Under the pieces are notes generated by a model. The model had not been told where the DNA came from, did no database searches, and was given only the letters and a program-made list of their open reading frames with translations. The position numbers were made by a program, and so were the translations under genes. 64,000 bases of DNA, taken from Lophius americanus. Its lineage: Eukaryota > Chordata > Actinopteri > Lophiiformes > Lophiidae. Location of the stretch: contig JBBDHG010000028.1 of assembly GCA_037951165.1 (NCBI GenBank), forward strand, positions 6,115,001-6,179,000. Direction: 5' to 3'. Of the stretch, positions 1 through 12,340 are shown in pieces; within the stretch, counting starts at the first letter, position 1, and every line of letters starts with the position of its first letter.

Positions 1-141
1 TCAGACTGGAGGAAGAGGATTAAACTCCTGAGACTGAGTCCTCCGCGGTCAGGGATTCAGCGGTGTGTATTATCTAATGCAGTTATGAATTAGCCTAAAA
101 AATCATCATGATGGAATAATATTGGTCCTCTGACCTTGACT

Positions 142-164
142 CTGTGTGTGTGTGTGTGTGTATC

Positions 165-232
<68 letters not shown>

Positions 233-236
233 GGTG

Positions 237-277
<41 letters not shown>
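142..277. repeat. (GT)n microsatellite
   Basis: This is an almost pure GT dinucleotide array with a few interruptions (TATC, GGG, GCG). Open frames across it encode only Cys-Val or Thr-His repeats and are artefacts. Confidence 0.98.
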
Positions 278-282
<5 letters not shown>

Positions 283-664
283 TGCTGCATGTCGCATTAG
301 ACATGAAATATGGACCTCCGAGGAAAATAGGGAGGTTGAGAAGCCAAAAAGCTGGCACAGTTTTGATACCTCTCGTCTCTCCAATATTCATATTTCCCCT
401 TCTACTTCTTGCTCGTTTCTGATATGTATATATGCATTTAGTTTTTAGAAGTTTGATGATTCAGACACATGATTGTGCGTGGGAGTAGATGAGTGTGGGA
501 ATGCCCAGAACGTGTGTGTGCATAAAGTTCTGCTGTCAGTGGTACCGACCAGCAGCAGAACATAACCTTCACCTCCATCATTCAGGAGCCAGTTTTCCCT
601 CAAGAAGCAAAGTGACTCAGTTTGTGGTTTGAGATTGTTTCTTGGATGCATGGTGGTGTGTGTG
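278..664. other. unannotated intergenic sequence
   Basis: This is unique-looking sequence with no open frame of interest, no splice-bounded coding block and no repeat that I recognise. Confidence 0.5.
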
Positions 665-985
665 TAAATGGTAAATGGACTGTACTTGAACTGTATAGAG
701 CTTTCTAGTCTGCTCGACCACTGATTCACCTATTCACACAAACGTTCACACAGTGATGATAGAGGCTGCCATGTAAGGTGCCACATGCTCATCGGGAGCA
801 GTAATCATTCACGCCATCATTCCCACGCCAATGGAACAGCCATTGGGAGCAACTTGGGTTTCAGTATTTTGTTCAAGGACACTTTGACATGTGGACCGCA
901 GTGGCCGGGAATCAAACTACCGAAATTCAGATGAGTGGACAAACACTCATACAAACAGAGCCACCATAAGCCCAGTCACACACTC
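665..985 (-). repeat. SINE-like dispersed fish repeat
   Basis: It begins with TAAATGGTAAATGGACTGTA and continues through the phrases 'gaggctgccatg', 'tcatcgggagcag' and 'caaggacactttgacatg'. I know this order from an abundant fish repeat. Read on the minus strand, the far end carries a tRNA B-box-like stretch (TTTGATTCCCGG). Related pieces occur near 7.3, 9.9, 38.8, 41.7 and 53.5 kb. The class is recalled, not searched. Confidence 0.65.
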
Positions 986-1109
986 ACACAGTGTGTGTGT
1001 GTTCATTCAGGATTCTAAGCGACTATACATATCAGAAGGGGAAATTAACTAAGTAAAAATTCCTTCATTACTGTACTTAATAATGCTTTAATGTATATTT
1101 TGAGTCTCT

Positions 1110-1305
1110 TTTTCTTATTGAAAAATATTACTGAACCTGTTTACAATATGACCCAATGGCAGCATGTATATGTCCAAGAGTAAGGGGCCGAGGATGGATC
1201 CGTGGGGGACGCCACATGTCAAAAGAACCACAGAGGCGGCGGCATTAACCATCACTATCGGGATGGTCTTCCAAGAGTAAGGTTTTTTTGGGCATTTTTT
1301 TTTTT
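1110..1305 (-). mobile_element. LINE reverse transcriptase fragment (L2-like)
   Basis: The minus strand encodes CGVPHGSILGPLLL followed by IYMLPLG. This is the 'GVPQGS(V/I)LGPLLF..YMLPLG' block of L2/CR1-clade reverse transcriptases. The copy is badly truncated on both sides. A close relative lies at 59785-59945. Confidence 0.75.
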
Positions 1306-1719
1306 TCATGAGTTAAGTTGAGTTTTCAGGTATCTGTTCTTTACTGGAGTATTTATTGTTCTTTCATCTTTTTACTTTTATTCCCTACATTTCCATGAAA
1401 TGATCGGAAGTTTTTAGTCTTTACTTTGCAATAGAGATTTTAGTCGAATGATTGCATGTCTCCACAAAATGTTATAGAACGAACAAAAAACTAACAGAAC
1501 CAGTCAGACGTTTGGATGCGGTTTATCATCAATGCAATGCTGCTTTTTAGATTTATATGGAAAATTTTTATACTACTAAGTTATACATTTATACTTTTAT
1601 GCCTTCATACTACAGATTTTTCCTTTGAAACTTTCTTCTACTACTACTTTATACTGCTTTAATTTGAGTACATTTCAGAGTCTGTCTAGAAAATGAAAGA
1701 TATTTTTGTATATCTGTTC
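1306..1719. other. unannotated AT-rich intergenic sequence
   Basis: I see nothing coding and no recognisable repeat here. T-rich stretches occur around 1290-1310 and 1350-1380. Confidence 0.5.
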
Positions 1720-1970
1720 TCAGTGCCATCTTGGAAACCCTTCCCTTCAGTATTGTTGATACTCTTAAGTCACGGATAACTATTGAAACTCTTCTCCATC
1801 GACTCCACACTGCCTGCACTCACTTCTTCACCTCTTTACCACACTCCCCATTGCTCTGAATAGTTGACCCCAAGTAATTATACTTCTCCACCTTCTCCAC
1901 CTCTACCTCTTGCATCCTCATCGTTTCCCCTCTCTCCCTTTCTGTCTTGCTGTGACTGAATCCGTTCTTC
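1720..1970 (-). mobile_element. RTE-type LINE fragment
   Basis: The minus strand matches the segment after the catalytic core in the RTE-like copies at 4.5, 27.2 and 58.7 kb: the 'VEKV.E..YLGSTVQS' region followed by 'EVK..VQAG'. Shared words in complement include 'gttgaccccaagtaatta' and 'acactgcctgcactcactt'. The frame is broken and the piece is about 250 bp. Confidence 0.7.
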
Positions 1971-2829
1971 TTCTCTCCACGGCTACAAATTTAAATTTCT
2001 AATGTATTAGATAATGAATTCAAACCTTTGAGACTGGAGTCGGTTTATCACACACAGGTCAGGAGAAATGGGAAGACATGCACCAAGAGCATCAAATCTT
2101 CCTGTGCACTAATTCATCTCCATTCAAGAACAACAGTTTACCATCGCTGTGGAGCAGACGGGAGGGGATCAGAATCCTTCACTCCAGTGGGAGGCATGTG
2201 GGGGTTTTCTATGTTTTTCCTTCAAGTCGGTCCACTTTGAAGCTCCGGGAAAGAATCCCTATCCTCCTGCACCTGCCCCCTTCTTCCCCTCTCCTGTTGG
2301 GCCAAACCAACCTCCTCCCTCCTGCAAGACTTTCCTCTTCCTGATTCCCTCCTTCTCGTGAATCTGAGCGTGCAAAATGTTCCACATTCAGTGACCACAA
2401 ACATGTAATCATACATCTACAGGTTGATGTAGGTCATCTGTCAGGGCCTTCCAAAATGACTCATGGGAGTGTTTCTTGATCCGCCACAGCTGTGGTCGAG
2501 GTGTGGTTATTCTAAAACTACACGGTTAACGTTATGCAGATTTTTGTCATGGTTTGAGGAAACCACCTCTGACTGATAGAAATGCTGGTTGGAGATGGGG
2601 GAGATCTGAGGACAGCTGCTGCTCACATGGTGGAGTAATACAGCTACTAAACAGGCGTGTTTAACAGGGTTTTCTTCATTTCTTTTTCTTTTTACCATTA
2701 TGCTGTGTAGACAGGCATATGGAGATACAATTATCATATTGTGATATCATCAATCTGATTTAAATCAAATTTTTTATATAGCTCATCTCCAAACAAATTA
2801 AAGTCATCATATTATTTGAAAAATATCAT
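1971..2829. other. unannotated intergenic sequence
   Basis: Short overlapping frames occur around 2030-2420 on both strands, with no recognisable domain or splice structure. A CT/GA-rich stretch at 2270-2350 inflates them. I assign no gene. Confidence 0.5.
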
Positions 2830-3100
2830 GATTCTATAAGAATAAAGTTGAAATTAAGATGAAAAAGTTGTAAATTTATGGGAAAAGAAATAATAATTCA
2901 ACGAGAATTAAGTTGTATATTTACGAGTACAAAGCCGTTATTTTACGAGAATTATGTCTTAATTTTACTTGAAAAAATTCGGAATTTTTTCCAAGAATTA
3001 AGTTGTAGTTTTCTGTGACAAAAATCATAATTTCAGGTAAATAAGGTCAAAAATTTAGGAGTTAAAGTTGTAAGTTCACATAAAGTTTATCCTTATATTA
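2830..3100. repeat. degenerate AT-rich tandem repeat
   Basis: Phrases like 'cgagaattaagttgta' and 'ataaagttgaaattaa' recur every 20-35 bp with heavy divergence. This fits an old minisatellite with a unit resembling 'ttacgagaataaagttgta'. Confidence 0.6.
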
Positions 3101-3600
3101 TTGCTTGACAAGATTTTGCAAGTTCCTCTATCCACTCGAATAAGTAGCTTATAATTACCAATTTACTTTCAAAAATTACATAATTGAAAAACACGAGAAT
3201 AGAAAAAGAAATACTTAGTTAAATTAAATTAAAAAAATATATATATACTGAGATGAATTTGGAGACCAATGCATTTGGAGAAAAATGTGGTAGGCTAAGA
3301 AAATAATAATAAAAATATTACTCCTAATAATAATAAAAATAATATTATAGAAGTTATAAATTATACAAATAAAGTGCTTGTAGAAAGATGGTAAAATGTT
3401 AACAGAGTAAAAGCAATGGAAAGTAAAAGTGAAAAATAATGAAATATAATAAAATAAAAGTAATTTAAAAAAATAAAATAAATAAAAACAGGATCAAAAT
3501 TACATAGTTATATCAATCAATATTTATAATGATATGATTAATAAATACTATAAATAAAATGATAATGCTCGACATAAAGCACTGCATGAAAGCCAGACCT
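3101..3600. other. very AT-rich intergenic sequence
   Basis: Long A/T-rich stretches of simple AATA/AAAT character dominate, for example 3225-3250, 3298-3350 and 3435-3490. There is no coding signal. Confidence 0.6.
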
Positions 3601-3679
3601 AATAAAGGAGTTTTCAGTTTCAGTTCCTGTTAGATCCTCTGGAGGTTTGTTTGCAAAACTCCTATTTTGACATTCATAC

Positions 3680-3900
3680 ATTATTAGTCATTATCCGTAA
3701 CTGCTTATCCTATTCAGGGTCATTACATGCACAAAACAACAATTTATGCTCACGTTCAGGCAATATAGGGTCACCAGTTCACCTATATTCATGTTCTTGC
3801 AATAAGGGAGATGGACGGAGAACCTGGAGAGGACCCACACAGACACGGGGAGAACATGCAAACTCCAAACTGGATGGCCTCAAGGCCAACTGTGTGAACT
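3680..3900 (+). repeat. dispersed fish repeat ('taactgcttatcc' family)
   Basis: It contains 'cgtaactgcttatcctattc', 'gggtcacca', 'aacctggagaggacccac' and 'cacggggagaacatgcaaac'. I recognise this run from a very common fish interspersed repeat. Related ends appear at 8335-8380 and 57230-57325, and weaker pieces at 15580-15640 and 16730-16860. The open frame across it is not a gene. Confidence 0.65.
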
Positions 3901-3984
3901 CCACCCGTTCACCTTAATGTTTCCTTTGACGACAAGGATTCGCACTCCTTTATTCCAAACATATTATAAGATGGGTTAAGAACA

Positions 3985-5150
3985 GAGGTGACATTGGTGA
4001 GCATGGCAAAAGGGATGCATGCAAAGTAAGAGCACGACAGATGAGATGTTTGCTCAGAGAGTGCTGATAGAGAAGTATAGAGAAGGTCAGAAGGAGTTGC
4101 ATTGTGTCTTTGTAGATATAACGAAAGCATAAGACAGAGTGCCGAGAGAGGAATTGTGGGATTGCATCAGGGAGTCTGGAGTGACAGAGAAGTATGTTAC
4201 AGTGGTAAACAATATTTACGAGAGCAGTATGACAGAAGTGGGTTGTGCAGTAGGAGTAACAGATGGGTACAAGGTGGAGGTGGGACTGCACCAAGGATCG
4301 GCTCATAGCCTCTTATTGTTTCACTGGGGATGGACAGGTTGACAGATGAAGTCAGACTGGAGACTTCATGGTCTATGATGTTGGTGGATGACATCGTGAT
4401 CTGTAGTGAGAGCAGGGAGCAGGAGGAGGACAACCTGGGAAGCTGGAGGTATGCGCTGGAGAGAAGAATGAAGGTCAGTCACAGCAAGACAGAATAAATG
4501 TGTGTGAAAGAAAGGGAGACAGGTGGAGCAGTGAGGATGCAAGGGAACATAGGTGGAGAAGGTGCAGGAGTTTACTTAGAGACAACTGTTCAGAGCAACA
4601 GGGAGTGTGGAAAAGAGGTGAATAAGTGAGTGCAGGCAGGTGCAGTGGGATGAGAAGAGTGTCAGGAGTTATCTGTGACAGATGAGTAGCAGCAAGAGTG
4701 AAGGTAAAGGTTTCCAAGAGGGTAGTAGAGCAGCTCTGCTGTATGGTTTAGAGATTGCATCTCTGACCAAAAGACTGGAGGCAAAGTTGAAGATCCTGAC
4801 ATGTTTGTTCGGAGGGACGAGGATGGACAAGATTAGAAAAGATCACATCAGAGGGACAGCCTGGGTTAGATGTCTTGGAAACAAAGTCAGAGAGGCCAGG
4901 TTGAAATGGTTTGGACAAGTGGACAGGAGGGATATTGGATCTAGTGGTAGAAAGATGCTGGAATAAAGCTTCAAGGCAAGAGAAAAAGGGGAAGGCTAAA
5001 TAGGAGGTTTCTGGATTTAGTGAAAGAGGACATGCAGTTGGTTGTTGTGACAGAGGAAGTAGCAGAGCACAGTGCAAGATGGAAACAGTTGATCCCCTGT
5101 GGAGACCTCAAAAGGGAACTGGCAAAATAACAAGAAGAAGAAGACATAAC
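3985..5150 (+). mobile_element. RTE-type LINE, decayed reverse transcriptase with 3' end
   Basis: In order, the plus strand shows: 'FVDITKA.DRVPREELWDC' with a stop inside; 'VGLHQGSA' (fingers/palm); 'LVDDIVICSE' around 4380-4410, which is the catalytic Asp-Asp motif; the 'ESREQ..NL.SWRYALER' stretch; 'CLGNKVREARLKWFGQV'; and an 'RWKQLIPCGDL'-like terminus near 5090. It ends in an AAG-rich tail (5129-5145). Stops and frameshifts show it is dead. The reading order matches a complete 3' half of an RTE-clade element. It is the longest of five such fragments in the window (1.7, 4.0, 26.98, 31.5 and 58.2 kb). Confidence 0.85.
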
Positions 5151-5950
5151 ATATTATTCATTAAAAAGTAAATGTCAGTAGGTTCATAAATACTAAAAAT
5201 TTGACTCCACTTTTAAACATTGTTTGGAGCTAAATGTGGCAAAATGTTTTTGTTAAAATCAGCCTGAGCTTGACATTCTGCGTTCTGTGTGTTTCTTCTC
5301 TGTTGTTTCATGAGTCATCTACATCATGCCTCGACATGTGTAGATGAGTTGTTTTCTTTCACCTGCTGGACAGTGCTCTACACCTCCACGGGTTCCTTAA
5401 TTCCGGCTGCTTAGTTCTAAACTATTGCACTGTAAAACCTGGATCTGTGTGAGACGTTCAAGTGATATAGAAAATCACAGTTTGATCTGTTTTTTGGCAG
5501 ATTAAGAGTCAGTGCTCTTGCTCCTTGCATAAAGTCTCTAATCATATAAGACTGTAAACCTGCTTCTTGAAAGGAGCGACAGATTTTCTGTACGGCGTCC
5601 TGCAGCTGTTTCCATTCGAGCTGATTGAAGTCTCCTGTAAGAGATCCTAGGTGCCTGAGGAGGCGTCATTCGATCCACTCCCACACCAGCGTCTCATCAG
5701 CTCACAGACGTTCACTCAACCGCATTGATTAGGCGATAGAGCCGCGACGAGTCCCCACCTCTCGGGGCCTTCATTCCGTCCACAGAGCCAGATCATTACC
5801 AGTGTTTTCTTGTTTACTTCACAGCGATACACACAAACAACACTCACACTTTTCACACTATTGTGTGTTGGAGAGGAACTTGTTAACCTCACTTATTCAT
5901 TTCTCACCCAGCCTGTACCCAACTTCAATGTAACTGTAGTCTTTAACTTT
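5151..5950. other. unannotated intergenic sequence
   Basis: No repeat or exon is recognised. The stretch 5570-5800 is less AT-rich and of higher complexity than its surroundings. It could be conserved noncoding DNA, but that needs an alignment. Confidence 0.45.
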
Positions 5951-5954
5951 AAAG

Positions 5955-6945
5955 GTGCAATGAGTAAAATATGGGGGCCATCTCTTAGAATAGATTAATT
6001 CTAATATTCATGAACGTGTTTCTCTGATGTATAATCAGCTGAAAAGGAAAATATATTTGTATCAATAAAAAGTCAGGATATTACGGAATCTTTACCGCCG
6101 CCGCTGAAGAGCCTTCATGTTATCACAATAACTCAAAAACTTTTCCATGGATCAGTTTCAAATTTTATTCCCACATAGACATTACTGTGAGGAAGAACTT
6201 GGATGGTCTTGTGTAGGTTGGTGGTATATTTCAAACATTAGGGGGAGCTTTATCTCAAATCTTTTCGGGCCATAATTTCTCAATTGGACCCATTTAATCC
6301 AAATTTAGTCCATATGAATCGACTGGAGAAGATCCATCTATTATATATATCATATTTTACTTTCATAGTTCATATTTTCCCCACTATTTGAACTTATTTT
6401 ACACCAAAAAATGTTTTTCAGACATGATTGCTCAACGGTTGCTCCGATTTAGTCCAAATTTTAAATTTAAATCATGTTTTACTTCACTAGCTTCATTATT
6501 TTATTTCACTATCTCATATTTTACTCACTAGGGGAAGTTTTCTTAAGAAAACACAGTTTTTCAGACATAACTTCAGATTCAATTAAAGACTTCAATCAGT
6601 GGATTGCTTGTACAACGCAGGGGTTTGGTTGTTTTTGGGGGATATACCTTTGCTTCGAGGGTGAAAGCGTAGGCCTCGTTTTAAATTAGGTTTTCAAAAA
6701 GTCCTTTATATCTCCAGAGGTGCCGGTCCTCTTCCGTGGTTGTACAGTGACATAGAACCGTCAAGCTGCTCATTAGCTCTAGAGAGGGATTCTTGGATAT
6801 TTTTAGCTGAAGTGGCAGAAACATGATGAAGAAATCTTTTGCCACTAAAAACCAGGAAGAAGATGATGAACACATTGTCACTGACTAATAGTTTGGTGTT
6901 TTGACAAACAAATTTCAAAAATAAATAGATCATACTTATTATTTA
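5955..6945 (+). repeat. interspersed repeats of the 'tatgaatcgact..agatc' family plus a SINE-like piece
   Basis: The stretch 6120-6560 carries phrases shared with 29550-29720, 41040-41395, 55350-55560 and 56985-57180: 'ataactcaaaaac', 'tatgaatcgactggagaaga', 'atcatattttact' and 'cactaggggaag'. The flanks 5955-6000 and 6700-6945 resemble the element at 31170-31430 ('ctccagaggtgccg', 'gacatagaaccg'). The element class is unknown to me. Confidence 0.6.
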
Positions 6946-7284
6946 GTTCAAGGAAAATCAACAGAGTGTGAAACCTCGCCATTGAAAGAAAAGCACCAAA
7001 GCGAAGGTGGCTTAGTGAAAATTCATCTCCGGACTGAACAATACCACGAATCCCCTTAGAATCTAGGGGAAAACTATAACAATGATTGAATAGGAAAAAA
7101 ACGCATGTTTTTCTGGACTCTAGTCTTAGTTTTTGCTGTTGCAGCTGTTCTATGCTGACCGTTTACAGGTCTTGTTCAATATATTTTTGTATCATATGTG
7201 TATGTGTCCAACAGAACTTTTGCTATGTTCTCTGGTACTTGTTTTGCTGAGCACATGTGCTGCTTGAGCCTGATTGAGCTGAAA
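6946..7284. other. unannotated intergenic sequence
   Basis: I see no gene, repeat or structure that I can name. Confidence 0.5.
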
Positions 7285-7289
7285 AAGGC

Positions 7290-7500
7290 CCTAAAAATAG
7301 ATACTTATTTCATTCTGAGGGCAATTCAAGGTGTCTGCATGTGACCCATCTCTGAGGGGGAAGTTGTCAGCTCCCTTTGGTAGAATATTGGGTTAAGGGT
7401 CTTGCTCAAGGACCATATGACATGTAGACTGGCTGATGCTTGAACTGACTACTTTCATATCGGGGGATGTATACTCTATCCACTCAGCTACAGCCGCCCC
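7290..7500 (-). repeat. SINE-like repeat fragment
   Basis: The phrases 'tcttgctcaaggaccatatg', 'acatgtagactgg' and the terminal 'ctctatccactcagctac' match the distal half of the repeat at 665-985. The copy is diverged. Confidence 0.55.
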
Positions 7501-9899
7501 TAACATCATCATATCAGAATAACACCATGAAACAAAACAATGAATGAATTTGCTATGAAACTGGAGGTTTGCACATACTAAAACATTTTGTTGTGACATA
7601 AACCAACGTTTATATTAATATTCAGCATCCTGAACATAAACAAAAATGTCAAAAAATAGATAGAAGCCTGAGTCTGGACCTGTCGGGAAGAAGGAGTTTT
7701 AAAGAATGATAAATTGTAGGGGATGAATGTAATACGGTACGCTGATTTTACCACACAACTGCCTTATAAACGTATATTTCTCCGGCACCATATGTGACTC
7801 GTTGTCTGCCATTAATCATTGATTGTCTGCTGGCGCTGCCGCGTCAGTTTTCACCAGCGTAGTCGCAAGTACCACCATGAGTCATCATCTTCAGATCATA
7901 TTTGGGGCTCCTGATTAAATCAGTGTGTACAAATGGAAGAAAAACCCTTCCCAAATCCATTCTTTGGTTTCATTTTAATCAGAGTCACATGGGACGTATT
8001 TTAGCCTGGATTGTAGAGCAACAGAGGAAGAAAATCCAAATTGGATTGTCTGTGGATGGTCTCTGTTATTGGTTTCAGCTTAAAGTCACATTAGCTTTAA
8101 GGCTTCAATAAATCACTCTGGATGACTGCTTCAGAAAACATTCCCTTTTCTTCGGGGTGTTGTATCAGACTCGCTAGTGTTTACTGGCTGGCGGAGAAGA
8201 GAGATAGTTAACACCTGGCAGTTGAGACAAAGAACAGAGGGTGGTGTTCTCCACACGGGGGACTGAAATCCCCTTTTACTCAAGAATGAAGTCATGAAGA
8301 CACTGTTTGACTGCTGATGTCATGCAGAAAAAATCAACCCTGAGTAGGATAAGCAGTTACAGAAAATGGATGAATAATGACAGTATCATCAGTGGGCATC
8401 AATCAGGTCAACAGCAGCAGCTCCGGCCCATGGGACCAGCATCTTGCTCAGCAAAGAAGTCCATCTAAGTATGTGTCTTTCAAAACTCCCCCACAGTGAA
8501 CATCGTAAGAATTTAAATTATGCTCCAGGCTTGTCCTGCTTCATATCACCACAGAATCATCCTCCTAAAAATGACTACATCCAGGACTCTACGCTAAAAC
8601 TATGTGTTCAGATCCGAGAGGTCAGACTGGATGTGTCTTCCCAAGTTCTGATAAACGTGAAGTGGTCCATGAAGTAATACCAGCAACAAAAGAAAAAAAT
8701 GAAACAATTCACTAACATGTCGCTTAATCAAGATTTAGGTTGTGTCCCCACACGTTCATATTCTTCTCAGTGGCCTGAACCGTTACAGAGCAGACTCATG
8801 TCACCATCATGAACCCTGCTGGAGTCGAAGTGCCCTAATAATAATAATTAAAATATTAATCAGATACTTTTATGGAATTTTGTGTAGTATTCAAGTATTT
8901 ATTCAATCCATACAGTCAAACTAGGCCAGTTATAAAGGGACATAGTTGCTTGTATGCTCCAATTTATAGAAAATACAGGTCTCTTACAGCACTTAAACAT
9001 ACATGACCACACACACAAACATCCACACACACTGAGAGCATCAGCATGATTCTGCAGTAGATAGAGATTCACTCTGCATTCCTCAGCCTGCATTTGAAGC
9101 ACGTAAAGCCTTTGATTTAACACAGACTAAACAGACAATCAGACTCTTCTACGAAATGATGAGGTGGGCAGCTCCGGTCCAACGTCTGATTTAGCTTTGG
9201 TTAACCAGCACTGACCCCGAAGAAGAAAGGAATGAGGAACGATGGTCACAGGGTTTTCCATACAGCTTCCTCTGTCCACCAGGAGCACCTTTGGCACTGG
9301 ATCTGGTTCCAGGTGATTAAGGGGGGTAATGTGCTGTTAACCTGCCTCATCCATGTTTTGTAATGACGACTCTAGGCCCCCTTAAACCTTCTATACAGAG
9401 CACCACCAACACCCCAAATCCCCTAATAGACAGAAGTTTCCTGAAAAGAGAACAAGAAGAAAAGAATCATTGACTACACCGCTTCAGTTTGAAGAGGTCA
9501 TCTCTTCTACTGGTGGACGCCATTACCAGCATCACAATCACATTTTCTCAAAGACGGGAGAAGGATATTTAAAAATGGAATGTTTTTGATTACTCAAAAG
9601 AGGAAATGACAGAGGAAAATAATTTGATATCAGCAGTCCCCAGTTCTCCTCAGGCGTCCACAACTATCCATTATCATGGTGACACACTTTCATCACAAGT
9701 CTATCGTCTTGTTGCTGATTAATCAGCAAACAGCCCCACCATCCAGACTCCACAGTGAGATATACCTGCTGCTGTTCAGGGCAGAAACCCTTTGGTCATA
9801 ATATACCTGAAGGTAGACTGCCAAAGACTTTCTGATGGAGTAATGATCGCACATCACTGGAATAAACGTTCATCTATACGTCAGGCTGTCTTTCATGAT
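7501..9899. other. unannotated intergenic sequence
   Basis: This 2.4 kb holds no convincing exon. The only repeat piece I recognise is 8335-8380 ('gagtaggataagcagttaca'), the end of the family seen at 3680-3900 and 57230-57325. The short frames at 8444-8677 and 8742-8924 show no domain. Confidence 0.5.
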
Positions 9900-9904
9900 T
9901 CAAA

Positions 9905-10030
9905 TATACTTAAATTCAGGAGCTTTCTAGTCTCTTCCACCACTCAAAGCGCTCAAAAACACAAACCAGCATTCATCCATTTCAACACATATTCATCCGG
10001 TGGTGGCGGAGGCTACCATCAAGGCGCCTT
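9905..10030 (-). repeat. SINE-like repeat fragment
   Basis: The words 'gagctttctagtctcttcca', 'cactcaaagcgct', 'cattcatccattt' and 'ggaggctaccatcaagg' match the first half of the repeat at 665-985. Confidence 0.6.
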
Positions 10031-10274
10031 CTCCTAATGAAACATTGCTCACATTGTGCACTTCTACATGTAGATCGGACAACCCACCTTCCAATAAGTT
10101 GTCAACCATTCTATCAGGAGATGATGGTGAACATCAGATGGTGGTGGGTCTCTCTCCGTGAGTCCAGTGTTGAGGATAAATAATGTGTGCCTGGATTTCA
10201 CTACGTGTGTTTGATTCCCACCATAAAGCAGGCTTCTTTAGGATTTTTGTTTTTTTATACACCCTCCAAAGTTT

Positions 10275-10278
<4 letters not shown>

Positions 10279-10337
<59 letters not shown>

Positions 10338-10340
10338 CTC
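10279..10340. repeat. (TC)n microsatellite
   Basis: This is a pure TC dinucleotide array with one CGC interruption near its end. The 141-codon plus-strand frame across it is a repeat artefact. Confidence 0.97.
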
Positions 10341-11755
10341 ACTTTGTCCCTCATTCAACACCAGTTCGCCTGGTGACAGATTTGCATCAGATCTTTGTCA
10401 CAAAAAGAGCAAGAGAGCGAGAAATCCACACCAAGGAGGAAAGAGCAACATAAAACCATTTCCTCTGTCCACTGAGGGAGCTGAGCGAGCAGTTCTCACA
10501 GTGCTGTCACTCACCACATCAGAAAACAGAGTGGAGATAGCAGCATGTCCTCAGGTTCTCGTTCTCCTCACTACAGCATCACTGACAGACATTCTGCTGG
10601 GTGGGTGAACCGAAACCCAAAAGCTGTCATCACTCTCCAATAAAAGTGCCTGCTGGACTCAGAATAAACTCACATTTAAGACCCTAGGAGATGTTGATTG
10701 TAAGATTTACAGCAGTAATTATCGGAAAGAACAAAAGGTTCCTGTCTTTGGTGAAACATGTGTCGTTTATCAGAGAACTTGGGTTTCCTCCAGGTACTTT
10801 CGCTGCACAGGTCACTCCACTGCGAACAAACTAACTCCTCTCAGACGGATCATGTTGTGTCTCTGCTCAGTCTGAACCCTGGGAAGTCCCTTCAACTCCG
10901 CCTTCAACCCGTTCCCTCCCTGCAGGCCGGGAGGACGAGAGGCTGAGATCAGAGAAAACAAAAGAGAGTGAAAGACGGAGAGACCCATCCCTTCATATGT
11001 TTACACTTCCTCTCACTCATCCAAGACTCTGTGCCCCGACTCTGACCAGGAGATCATTGCAGGGGGATCCAGGTCTTAACCCAACCCAGGCTGTGGAGGA
11101 GCACCGCTTAATACCCGCACTGCCCCGTAAGATGAAAACTCTGCACCCAGGAGTATTTACAGAGAAAACAGGTTCCAAAGGCTGATATATTAATGTGACG
11201 GACCACAGAGCTTCAGACCATGAGCCCACAGCCACAGATATGAGACTCCACTCTGAACCCGGAGACCCAAACAGCCTGGCTCTGTGAGAGGAGCCCATAT
11301 CATCTTCATATATTTTAACCAAAAACAGCAAGGTACATCAGTGCTGCCAGAGTAAAAGTGTGTATGCATTGAGTATACAAGTAAATCAACCAACCCACAC
11401 ACAAATTTTGTGGTTGTTGGCTTACCCTGGCTAATGTGTGTGTGGCGCTGGCGGATGCCAGTGGACCTCCTCTCAGACCTCTTCATAAAACTCTCATTCT
11501 TCCTGCAATAAAAACTCCCATTACACCCTCTCTGGGTTGCAGATGCACATTTCTAAAAAGACAAACAAGGTATTCCTCATTATACCAGAACAGCAGATCA
11601 GGATAACACTGATTATCTGGTTACCATGGTTAGCTGTCAGGCAGGCGGTGAACATGTTATCTTGAAGAGAATGCTGGAAGCAGAAAGAATGGACATTTGG
11701 AAGGTCAGAGAGACTTAAAACGACCAGAATATAATGTCTGTCTGCAATCGTTAGG
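10341..11755. other. unannotated intergenic sequence
   Basis: Several 60-100 codon frames overlap on both strands (10758-11486). None shows a recognisable domain or consistent splice signals. The sequence is somewhat GC-richer than its surroundings. I see no gene I can defend. Confidence 0.45.
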
Positions 11756-11756
11756 A

Positions 11757-12340
11757 CCTACAGTTCCATCCAGAATTATTGGCATCTTTTAAAAAGACGA
11801 GTAAAATGAGATGCCAAAAATTCCTCTATTTTGTCTATATCCATGATCTTTAATTTTAATTATTCACAAACAAAAAAAAGAACACAGCAATGATGTGCCA
11901 ATAAAAGTTTTAAAGTTGCACAAATTCTACAATGGACATAAGAAAATCTCACAACAGTTTTAAATGTCAGTTTCAACAATTAGATCAATAATTATGAAGT
12001 TTAAAGAGACAGGAGATGCCACCCCCACAAAGTTAGGAAGATGGTTTGACTTGCAAAAAAACTCTCCAAGGATAACAGCTAAAGATTTTTACAGGTCAAT
12101 TGAATCTTTGGGTCAGAAATTCACCTAAACCACCATCAGATGGCAGCTACAACAACACAATGTGTTTTGGAGAATAGAAAGAAAAAAGCCTCCGCTGTCA
12201 TTCACACACAAGCTAAATCAGTTACAGTTTGTCAAACACTGCATGGACTTTCAATGGAACAAGGTCATAGGTCAGATGACACCAAAGTACAGCTTTTTTT
12301 TTTTTTTATGGACATTATCTAATGGTCTTCAGAATCTTTA
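11757..12340 (+). mobile_element. Tc1/mariner-type transposon remnant
   Basis: It starts with 'cctacagttccatccagaat' and 'attattggca', the left end of a fish Tc1-like element. It continues through a transposase region that reads KSVTVCQTLHGLSMEQ and then RSDDTKVQLF (12213-12300), which corresponds to the catalytic 'SDETK' block. Internal deletions and stops are present, and the 3' half beyond the T-tract at 12295 is missing. Confidence 0.75.

Noticed and set aside
144..448. Overlapping 90-100 codon frames rich in Cys-Val and Thr-His
   Set aside because: They arise entirely from the GT/CA microsatellite. The same holds for the frames at 63508-63983.
665..985. tRNA gene suggested by a B-box-like motif
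   Set aside because: The motif lies in a dispersed SINE-like repeat. No tRNA cloverleaf with acceptor stem could be drawn here or at 38835 and 41655.
10183..10608. 141-codon plus-strand frame
   Set aside because: It is centred on a (TC)n array (Ser-Leu repeats). No domain or splice context supports it.
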